DNA of 64,000 nt from Prinsepia uniflora (taxonomy: Eukaryota; Streptophyta; Magnoliopsida; Rosales; Rosaceae), in NCBI GenBank assembly GCA_032719365.1, contig CM064861.1, forward strand, positions 76,876,863 to 76,940,862, read 5' to 3'. The notes beneath the pieces are model-generated. The model worked only from the letters and a program-made list of their open reading frames with translations. It was not told the origin of the DNA and ran no database searches. Below, in pieces: positions 1-8,488 of the stretch; the stretch's first letter is position 1, and each line of letters begins with the position of its first letter. Both the position numbers and the translations under genes were made by a program.

Positions 1-1300
1 CGAAGCGAAACCTCATGCAGTTGTTGGATGAGGACCAGAAACATAACCCGGCTTGAATGAGTGCACGGTCGCATGAGAAGTGCTCGGTCGAAAAAAGCTC
101 CAAGGTATGAGAGATCCCGATTTCATCCCAGAGCCCACTCAACTTTGGCTTGAGGGTTTTGTACCAGTCACACCATTTTTTACCTGGGGCGGGCAGAGGG
201 TTTGTACTAAATGCGGTCGGTGGAAGGTTTTGAGGTTTTGACCCGGCTGGCTTGCAAAAGGACCCAACGGGCCAGCTTTTGTTAGCTTGAGAAGGCCCCA
301 TTGAAAGGGCCAATATAGATTCTCACGTAAAAACAAGGGAGCATCATCCTCACCCTCCTTTAAAACCACCAAAAAGTCGAATGGATTTTTTTTTGAAATT
401 TGGACCAAGATGGGAGCCGGGATAGTCGGGCCACAGGTAGTGGAAATGATCATCCAAGTCGGTCGGATATGTGTTCATGAGTTTTTGGACTTTCTTGAAG
501 TGGCTAACCATATGCTTTGGGGCCATTGTTTGCCTACAAAAAAAAACATCCAAATTCATGAGCCAAAGAAGATTTTGGATTCAACCAAGTGAGTGAAGAA
601 TGAAAAAAGCAAATATCAAGAACATCAAGAACATCATGAGTTTCAACCCGGAAAGTCAAGCTCAAAATCAACCAAAACTCAAGCATTCATGCCAAAATTA
701 GGTACAATCTACCTCAAAGGTTACTTGGAGTTACTTCTTGAAGAAATTTGGGGTAATTTTTGTTAGGTAATGAGAGATTTTGAAAATTGCCAAGAGGGAG
801 TTTTTGAAAAGCCTAGAATTGTTTTGGTTTGAGCTTTGAAAATGAAGATGGTGCAATCTATTTATAATCTCAATGAAGAAAATGAATAGGCATGGAAGAT
901 TAAGAGCCAACATTAAAGGCACAAAATTGAAGGACAAAACTTGGGTTTACCTCATAGCCAATCAATGGAATTGGGGAAGGAAGACACTTGAGTTTCAATT
1001 GACCACCCATAAAATTCGGATAGCCAATTGAAGGGGGCAATGTTTGATTGTGGTGTGAAGTTTTCCCACTCACCCAATATATGAAGCAAAGGCTTTGTGA
1101 GAAGCGCTCGGCCAGGCTTTATAAAGTGTTTTGCTGGGATGAGGAGAAGCTCTCGGCCAGGCTTTGTGAAGTGTTTTGGCTGGTTTTGTAAGTTTGTTTT
1201 GGGTTGATATTTTATGAAGAGTTGGCTGGGTGGTTGGCATATGAACAGAGGAGATTTTTAAAAATAAGAAAAGCGGGAGTGTAGTTGGCCCACTCTGTGA
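1..1300. other. Unassigned intergenic DNA, probably old retroelement remnant
   Basis: No gene could be supported here. On the minus strand two overlapping short frames (139-453 and 350-559) read as one protein-like stretch with a frameshift near 350-450, containing segments such as FLRENLYWPFQWG. The composition is not random-looking, but I do not recognise a family. The plus strand has several short phrases built on CTCGGTCG or CTCGGCCAGG, of the kind common in decayed plant gypsy internal regions. Retroelement origin is inference only. Confidence 0.25.
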
Positions 1301-1367
1301 GAATTGTGAATTCTCAAGCCACCAACCAATTCCCCTTCTTTTTTAAAATGCTTTCACAATTCAAAGT

Positions 1368-1800
1368 GGTGAATTGTCCCCAAAGCCGAAGCCACATGAA
1401 AGTGGCATTAATGGTTTCTGCTTTTACATATATATATATATATATATGTATGTACAACCCTTTGAATCGTCAAGTTGTGAATTGTCCCCAAATCCAAAGC
1501 CACACACCACTTTGTGGCAGTAATGACTTTTGCTTTTTTATATATATTTATATAGTCTATATTATATCTATATAACCTTTTGAATTGTTGTGAATTGTCC
1601 CCAAAGCCAAAGCTACACGCCACATTGTGGCAGTAATGACTTTTGCTTATATATATAAATATATTTATATAATATATATTATATATATATATAACCTTTT
1701 GAATTGCCACGATTGGAATTGTCCCCAAAGCCACTCCACTTTTGTGGCAATATGGTTTTTGTTTTTTTTATATATATAAGTATATAAAAAATATATAAAA
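1368..1800. repeat. Local tandem repeat, four units of about 108-124 bp with (TA)n tracts
   Basis: The phrase GAATTGTCCCCAAA recurs at about 1371, 1479, 1592 and 1716. Each copy is followed by a GTGGCA(G/T)TAATG-like phrase and a TA-rich tract (for example 1427-1450 and 1664-1692). Units differ mainly in TA-tract length, as expected from slippage. The short reading frames across it on both strands are by-products of the repeat. Confidence 0.75.
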
Positions 1801-2153
1801 ATTGTATAAGAATTTTCTATCAACCGGGTCACATGGCAGGCTTGGGTAATAGATTTCTTGGCCGGGTCGACCTTGATAAAAGTTCTTGGCTAGTCGACCT
1901 TAGTAAAATTCTTTGGTCGGGTCAACCATGTGGTTTGATTGTTGGCCAAGTCGTACGGCTTAGATCAAGAAGTAAAGTGGTGGCCACTAATGGTCTAATG
2001 ACACTCAATCAACTTGGGGTTGGGTTTTAGTGTTACTTCTTTGACCCGACCGAAAGTTTGAAAGAGAAATGGGTGCGGGCCGGGTTCTTATCAAGCTTCA
2101 CCGACCTTAGTTTTTCAATTGGTCGAAATAAGGAAACAAATCAAGTCAGGTAA
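1801..2153. other. Unassigned intergenic DNA
   Basis: Contains repeated phrases around GGTCGGGTC and CTTGGC(C/T)GGGTC. No reading frame or RNA gene is recognisable. It directly precedes the LTR-like repeat at 2154, but no clear polypurine tract is seen at the junction. Confidence 0.3.
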
Positions 2154-3174
2154 TGTCAACCTAGAGTCATCCCAAAAAAGAAGGTTTTAATCAGATCTCA
2201 TGCAATTATCTCGGTATCAATCTGACCTTGAATTAAGAAGGCTTAACGAGGCATGTTTTTCCGATCCGGCTTGGAAGGATTTGGGTGGCCTGACTTGAAT
2301 AGATTTGGGTGGCCTGACTTGGAAAGAGTTTGGGTGGTCTCGATTTGGAAGAATTGCAGGAGGATCAAAGTTGGAAGGATTTTGGGTGGATCAAACTTGG
2401 AATGTTTGAGTGGCTCAACTTGGAAGGTTTTCAAATAAGAAGAGTGGAGGCCAAGCATGGCGAATTCTTGGGTTGGCTAAACCCTATAATTATAAATAGC
2501 CAAGGTGGAGAAGAGAAAGGGACATTAAGATCAACACATAAACTTACTCTTATCTTGCACCTTTTGAATCCTTAGACTAGATTTTCATATTCAAGTTCTA
2601 GTTAGTCAAGTTCTTCATTTTTCTAGAGTAAGTTTATTGTTCAGAATACTTTCAATTATTTTGTTTTAAATTCTTATTTTGTTTTAAATTCAAGTTCATT
2701 TTTATTTAATCTTTATTTTGATTCAAGTTCGTCCGTTAGCGTTCGTTTAATAATTTTACTTAATCGCTTCGTTAATTTTAGTTTATTATCATTCGTCTTT
2801 AAATTTAATTATCGATTTTCTTTTAAGTATTTATTTATTACGTATACGTTATGTTTATTTTCTTAAGCTTAGTTAATTTTCTTGCTCGAATTAATTTTGC
2901 ACTTGCATTTCATTCATAATTTAACAAAAAAATATAAAAATATATAAGTTGAAACCTAAACACCCTCGACCTTGAGAGAGTGAAAGAAGTCAGGCGGATA
3001 GGAGGTTCCTTTCTCGGTTACACAATCGTAAGGTTAGGAGTCAACCTTAGGGGCGCACCTAACATCTAGAATTCCATTCGGGTCATTTTGTGGTTGTGTG
3101 GTGGCACTGCGCATTTATTGGAATAAGGACAAAAATCCCTTCTAACGGTTTGATAAATCAAATTGAGGGAAACA
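2154..3174 (+). repeat. LTR-like dispersed repeat, copy 1
   Basis: This about 1,021-bp segment matches 25850-26755 in the same orientation. Homology starts in both copies at TGTCAACCTAGA and stops at GAGGGAAACA, so it has TG...CA ends like an LTR. The shared core includes the A/T-rich block around 2520-2940 and the block around 2950-3170 (phrase ACCCTCGACC, then CTTCTAACGG). The 5-bp flanks (GGTAA and ACTTC) do not match, and no coding sequence joins the two copies. It is either an old solo LTR or a fragment of a larger element. Confidence 0.6.
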
Positions 3175-3362
3175 ACTTCCTTTCTTTGTATTAAGATATA
3201 TTTGTGTAAGAACGACATGAAGATTTGAGCTCATTCACACAAACCCATAATTTCAATGAATTTGGTATCTTGATTTGTGCATTTTTGCATTGAATGAATT
3301 TTGTATGGTTTGAACATGTCTTTGTTGTAACAAAGTTTATATAATTCTGGTGATTTCTAGTG

Positions 3363-3500
3363 CAGCTCTCGGCACCGAAGAAAGGTGAAATCGTTAGATA
3401 GATAGCAGTTGTATTGAGAGAGGAATTGATCATCTGGGTAGGATTGTGTCCCTCGAGATGGGAAAAATACTTGCTGAAAGAATTGGGAAAGTACAAGTAT
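3363..3500 (+). pseudogene. Aldehyde dehydrogenase family 7 (antiquitin-type) exon fragment
   Basis: Read forward, 3363-3420 gives QLSAPKKGEIVR, then an in-frame TAG, then IAVVLREEL. After a one-base deletion near 3425-3430 the next frame gives DHLGRIVSLEMGKILAE and runs to about 3500. This matches the N-terminal part of plant ALDH7B (antiquitin, an aldehyde dehydrogenase acting on small or lipid-derived aldehydes), where the phrase is close to HLGRLVSLEMGKIL. It is preceded by an acceptor-like TAGTGCAG and followed by GTATG, so it looks like a genomic exon rather than a processed copy. No other ALDH exon and no catalytic Cys or Glu region is present. A stop and a frameshift make it non-functional. 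Confidence 0.75.
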
Positions 3501-4050
3501 GAAAATATGATGTCTATATTAAAATTTCATATCTTATGCATTTGTTGTGTGGTAAATAGTTTGAGCATTGTTTGTAAGTATTTAAGATGGATCTTAAATT
3601 ACATGTAATTAAACATATTTAAAAGCATTTTACATGTTTTGCTGAAATTTTTTAATGTTATGTAAATTTGGTTTGGATTTTTGTAGGTATTTTAAAATCT
3701 GATTAAACTTTTAAAAAACATTAATTAATGTTTATGTTTTATAGAAATTATGTGAATTCCAATTTTCCCTTGCCATTCGTAATTTGGTGTTTCATCATTG
3801 TTTTAATTCAATTTTTGAATTTATTTTGTTACATTTTTTGTGAAGGACTGAAGGAAAAAGAAATGTTCTGCATAAATTTTCAGGATATAATTTTGTCTAC
3901 TTTTTTATTTGTTTTTCTTATCATATAGCTTGTAGTTCCTCTTTTTTCTTTTGCCATGGAGATAATTACTCCTTAAGTTTAAAAGCTATTTAATGGGTTA
4001 TTTTGACGTTGATTATGGACTTAATTTGAGCTACTTTATGAACATTGCAG
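3501..4050. other. AT-rich intron-like or intergenic DNA
   Basis: Strongly T-rich on the plus strand, with no gene recognised. Open frames here (for example around 3728-3928) have low-complexity hydrophobic translations expected of T-rich DNA. Confidence 0.4.
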
Positions 4051-4091
4051 AAAACCCACGTGCTCTCCAAGTTTCTGCGGAAGAAAAATAG
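4051..4091 (+). other. Orphan exon candidate, 41 nt
   Basis: A good acceptor (ATTGCAG, ending 4050) and a good donor (GTAAGATTTT from 4092) bracket 41 nt. One frame reads KTHVLSKFLRKKN and is open. No family is recognised. It could pair with the exon candidate at 21144-21227, because the DNA between is largely a later retrotransposon insertion, but the frames do not join cleanly. The remaining DNA to 4485 is AT-rich with nothing recognisable. Confidence 0.3.
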
Positions 4092-4490
4092 GTAAGATTT
4101 TGGCCACTGCATATTTTAAAATTTTCCAGAATTTTTTTCTTTTTTGATCATCTGGTCAACATTATTCTTCATCCTGTTTAAATTTTAGTTTTAATGATTT
4201 TAGATTTTTTAAGATATCTGTTTAAATTTTTTCTTCAATTCAGATTTTTAATAATCGATTGTTTTCTCTGCTCCACTTCAATAGCTTCAAGCTTGCAGTC
4301 TCCATAACAAAGTTTTGATTAGCATAGAAGATAGAGAACAAAGAAAGATCTAAGTGAACACATCTTTGAAAGTAGAGATTCCCATTCCTTTTGTTTAAGG
4401 AAGTTGTAGGCAGTTTGAAAGTTAAACCCATAGTTTCTGACTGCCCTGTCGTTTAAAATGGATATCTCTAAATTTCTAATTGTTTAGTGT

Positions 4491-4971
4491 TGTGGAACCC
4501 AAAATCACAGGAAGAATGTGGAGCTACCACATGACCCATAATTCCTGAAATGACCAAATTGCCCCTGGTAATAATACTTAAAGCCCAAGTACCAAACATG
4601 GCTCAAGCCCACAATGCTTACATAGCCCAAACATTGGGTCCAAACCGGGATGACATGTGGAAGCCTCTCACCCTCGATTTTCGTAACATGTGTTAGCACG
4701 CAAATCAAGTAGCATTTGTCCCACATCGAAACTATGGAAATTGAACATCCCACTCACCCCTACATAAGGGGGTACACATTTCTCAATAAAGGTAATTCAA
4801 TTCAACGCTACTTAAACTCTTAAGATTTCTCTCTCGAAACTGACTTAAGCATCAGAGCGTTTTCAGTTGAACCACCCCCCCGGGATTCAACCTTAACCCT
4901 GTTTGATTTTTGTTATTGTGTGTAGGGATCGAGAAGGAAATTCACAGAGCCGGACGATTTCTGCATCAACA
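4491..4971 (+). repeat. 5' LTR of the non-autonomous gypsy element
   Basis: TG...CA termini with preceding target duplication AGTGT. A TATA-like stretch lies before a C/G block near 4780, where the other LTR reads CTATATAAGGGG. The sequence after it, TGGTGCTTTCATTGAGAGCC (4975-4994), is in the primer-binding position; I did not assign the tRNA. Confidence 0.93.
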
Positions 4972-5158
4972 AGTGGTGCTTTCATTGAGAGCCGATTTTA
5001 GAAATACTCAAAGCGTGCTCCTTGGTTTTTCCTCGAAAAAAACTTCATTCTACTTTCAACACTTACCATTCCTCAGATGGCTAGAACACGCTGATCCGCA
5101 CGGGCCTCTAAGGCTGCCACATCTGTTGCTGCGATTGCTGTCGTGAGTGAACCGCTAC

Positions 5159-5557
5159 CCAAGCTCCAGAGAGACGTGGACCATCACATCCGACTGAAGG
5201 CGTGCGACTTGTGTCTTGACATGCTACTTGTCACGAGCAAGCATCTAGGGGCTCGCCTCCGTGACTTGGACTAATGCAATAGGTTGAGCAACTGAGAAAC
5301 CAAGTTCGGGCACAATCAGAGCTCCTACAACAACTATTGGGAGACATCGGGACATCCAGAACCTCCGAGAAGTGCAGTGAACCTTGCGGGGCACCAAGGG
5401 ACATCCCGAGACGCGCCGGCAAGGAGCATGTTCGCTGTCGGACAATATCCATAGACACGTCGCTAAGGAGGCACTTAGACACCCTGCGCAACCCGTAGGC
5501 CAACACCCAAGTTTCAGAGAGACGTGGTCCATCACATCCGACTGAAAGTACGTGACG
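5159..5557 (+). repeat. About 348-bp tandem duplication in the element interior, first unit and start of second
   Basis: The phrase AGAGAGACGTGG with its surroundings at about 5170 recurs at about 5518. The second unit is cut by the nested chromovirus and resumes at 15768, running to about 16040. Both units carry the phrases GACATGCTACT, ACTTGGACTAATGCA and GCGGGGCACCAAGGGACAT. Forward translation gives a charged helix-like stretch (LQRDVDHHIRLK) that may be an N-terminal gag or leader segment. Confidence 0.8.
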
Positions 5558-6727
5558 TGTAACACCCCGGAAATTCGAGGATTTCCATATTGTAATTTTT
5601 TGTGTGAATTGACGATTTTACCCCTGTGAATGGTATGGTCAAATTGTTGACTTTTTGATTGATGAACCAATTGGACTTTAACCTATGACCGTGACGTAGT
5701 TCGGGACGTCACGAGTTCATAGACAGGTGGCACGTCCGATTCGGACGATCAGGGTGAAAGTTATGGCTATCGGAAGTTCAGGGGCATTACCGTAATTTGG
5801 ACTCTCGGGGGAAAATGTTGACTTTTCTTTTGACAACTAATTTTCAGTTGACTCAAGGACCGTTGGGTAGGCCTCGACGTCCTGAGTCCGTAGACAGGCG
5901 GCACGCCGAAATCGGACTTCGTACGAGGAAGTTATGGTCAGAAACGTGAATTCGGGAAGTTCGTGTCTCGGTTTTCGTGTCGAATATTATATTCAGAAAT
6001 TCTGATTGAAGGACACCTGGGGAGTGACAAGTGTCACTCACCCATTGGCTAGATTGGATCAGATCCACTATTGGATTAATTAAACATTTGAACCAGCTTT
6101 AAATGTCAGCCTTTGGATTGAAAACCCCAGATCAGATCTCAGCCCTTGATCTAATCTGGAGATTCAATCTGAGCCATCCATTTCCTTCCCTCCATTTCTT
6201 TATAATTCATACCCGCAGAACACATTCTGCCATTTCGATCCAACCTTTCCAGCAAACCATCCACTCTCTGTGTCTGTGTATTGGGGACTTGCCGGCGAGG
6301 CTGAACGGTGGCAGTGAGCACGGCGGAGGACGGCGGCGTGGGGGGAAAACCGGAAAACCCGAAACGGTTTCTAAAACTCAGATTTTGGTAACTCGAATTC
6401 CCACGTTTAGTTTTGTTTCCTATTAATCCTAATCGACTCTAGGGACTTATAGGAACCTTCTGGGCTTGAGTTCACGACCGGAGGTAGCCGGAACGGAGTG
6501 CAACGGCGACGGGAACCCGGGTCTGTTCATCGAGGTAAGTCTTTGTTTCAGCCCTTGTTTATTGATTTTAATTAGCTAGAACTGTTCCTGGGTATAAGAC
6601 GAACATCTAGGAACAAACCAGAGTGAAAATGGTTGGGTGTAGAAGAAATGGTGACCGGGTCGTGATCGCGGGTCTGTTCGACCCAAGTTGCAGAGATACG
6701 GGTCAACCCGTCTGAGGACAGAGGTGA

Positions 6728-7088
6728 TGACGTGGCACCCTGTCAGACTGTCAGGTGACGTGGACCAACCGTGAGCCGACACGTGTCACATGTCAGTGCA
6801 CAGTCAGCACTGACATGTCAGTGACGTGGACCAGTCAGGGACTGCCACGTGTCACTGACATGTCAGTGACGTGGACCAGTGCCGTGCTGACACGTGGCAC
6901 ATGTCAGATCTGACACGTGGTCTGACAGATCAGTGAGGTGGACCAATTGGATGTTGACACGTGGCACCTGTCAGAGTCTGACACGTCAGACCTGACAGCT
7001 GTCAGATGACGTCAGCATGACGTCATGCTGACGTCAGCAGTGACGTCAGCGATGACGTCAGCAGGAACTGTTCCTGCGTTGACCGCCA
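6728..7088 (+). promoter_or_regulatory. Dense ACGT-core (G-box/CRE-type) cluster in the chromovirus 5' LTR
   Basis: About 16 ACGT cores occur in 361 bp, where one or two are expected by chance. Five are CACGTG G-boxes, several in the ABRE-like context ACACGTGGC. Five are full TGACGTCA palindromes at 7007, 7018, 7029, 7041 and 7053, spaced 11, 11, 12 and 12 bp. In plants these are binding sites for bZIP factors (ABF/GBF and TGA groups). The block arose by local duplication of phrases such as GTGACGTGGACCA and TGACACGTGGCAC. Enhancer activity is inferred. Confidence 0.7.
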
Positions 7089-7396
7089 CGTTGACCGGCG
7101 CGTGGGGGCGCGTGTGAACAGTGTTTCTGGTGGGACCACCACCATTCTTTAGGTTTCGACGATCCGGATCCAATGGCGGTGGTTTCGGGTCGATCGGAGA
7201 TCATTAAGTTGGTCAAAATAAGGTTTATTGCCTTGGGAAGCGCGTTCGGGCGGCTTTCCCGGGTCGGTTTCGACCTAGGCTTTCATGGTTGAATGTTGGG
7301 GGTTTAATTTGACCTTTACGAATACTTGGATTTGACAGGGATTGTACATTTGTACCAGGACGAGGGTATACGTTCGGTTTCTAGCAGGATTGTACT

Positions 7397-8056
7397 GTGA
7401 GTGGGCCATTTTCTTAAACCCTTGTGTGCATAAATGTTTTCTGGTTTTATTATACTTATTCACATGCTAAAACAATGAGGGTTTTGATGATATGGAAAAT
7501 GTGATTATGGCACGTTTCACGGTATTTGGGCTTGAGACCCGTCCGATGAAACTGAATGATTGGTTCGGATTCTATCTATGTATATATATGTTTGCATGTG
7601 GATATCAATAAAATGTATTTGTTACTGCACTGTATAGATCCTTCCATATTATATTGTCTCCTCCGGATGAGGTACCCCGGAGAGGTCACGGACGTCTAGT
7701 ACGTCCAGCGTCTATGACGCTAAGCATCGGGGATGCTGTACCCGAACGGGGTTCGGGGATTGAACTCGGAATTGAGACCCGAGTGGCACGCGTAGCCTTG
7801 TGATTGTGACCTATTGGACGTCAGGGACGTCAGACATCAGGGATGTCGGGATTGGAGTGTATAGTGCAGCAACTAAAATTATGGTTATGGTTTTGCTATA
7901 TGCCTTATGGTTCATATTCTATGGTTTATGATTTTGGAATTATGGTGCACGCATATTTGGAAAACGGAGGGGGTAAATTATATGTTTTACTTATCAAACG
8001 ATTTCATAAACTTGTGTTTCGGTCCACTCACCCTTACTGTTTGATAACCCCTCCAG
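7397..8056 (+). other. Putative intron-like unit in the LTR, bounded by a complementary pair
   Basis: GTGAGTGGGCC at 7397-7407 matches a plant 5' splice site and is complementary, with one G-U pair, to GGTCCACTCAC at 8021-8031. The second arm contains a branch-point-like CTCAC and is followed by a pyrimidine-rich stretch and an acceptor-like CTCCAG ending at 8056. The same arrangement recurs in the other LTR families of the window. Splicing itself is not demonstrated. Confidence 0.45.
7690..7847 (+). repeat. Run of six short perfect hairpins in the LTR
   Basis: Six inverted repeats lie at 7690-7706 (GGACGT, 5-nt loop), 7707-7721 (AGCGTC, loop TAT), 7723-7737 (AGCATC, loop GGG), 7741-7757 (CCCGAAC, loop GGG), 7817-7831 (GACGTC, loop AGG) and 7833-7847 (GACATC, loop AGG). 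Stems are perfect at 6-7 bp yet differ in sequence, and neighbours step by 16-17 bp. They fall inside the intron-like unit. Confidence 0.8.
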
Positions 8057-8359
8057 GTCGGGAAACTGAGGTAGAGGAGGAGCCAGAGGCTGAGGCATAG
8101 ATCTACTTCTGCGTACCTGAACCCCTGCTGGGCGGTGTACCCGCAGGATTACTTTAGAGTCGTGCTCGCAAATTTGTAATTTTGGATTATATCCCTTGTC
8201 TGACATTCGTTTAATTCGGATTTTATGTATGACTTTAATTTGGTTATTTATGCTTTTAAATGTTTTGAGGTTAAAATTGGTATGAATTATTGGGTGTCAG
8301 ACGGGAGCAGGGCACGTCCCCTTGTGGTCCCTGTGGGATCGGGGCGGGTCCTGTCAGCT

Positions 8360-8371
8360 TGGTATCAGAGC
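8360..8371 (+). other. Primer-binding site, tRNA-Met type
   Basis: TGGTATCAGAGC lies 3 nt after the 5' LTR end. It is complementary to the 3' end of plant initiator tRNA-Met, the usual primer for plant gypsy and copia elements. Confidence 0.92.
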
Positions 8372-8488
8372 ACTAGGTTGTGGTCAGTACTAGGGTATTG
8401 GTCTGCATGCTAGACTAGCGATTAGTACTAGTTACTTTTCGACTTTTAAGAATATTGTTTTCTGATCTATGCCTCTTGACAGTTGGTT

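Larger units (their letters stand above)
5558..8356 (+). repeat. 5' LTR of the chromovirus
   Basis: Starts TGTAACACCCCGG and ends GGGTCCTGTCA. A weak TATA-like TTATAAT lies near 6199-6205, followed by a leader-like region. A donor-like GAGGTAAGT is at about 6531-6539. A cluster of ACGT-core sites lies at 6728-7088. A GTGAGTGGGCC arm (7397-7407) faces a GGTCCACTCAC arm (8021-8031), and a run of six hairpins lies at 7690-7847. Promoter and splice roles are inferred; the boundaries and repeats are seen directly. Confidence 0.96.

Noticed and set aside
4240..4431. Minus-strand 63-codon frame
   Set aside because: No family match, low complexity and no splice or promoter context.
5853..8100. Short open frames repeated at 13264-15511
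   Set aside because: They are duplicated only because both LTRs carry the same DNA. They lack protein-family features and lie over promoter, leader and hairpin sequence.
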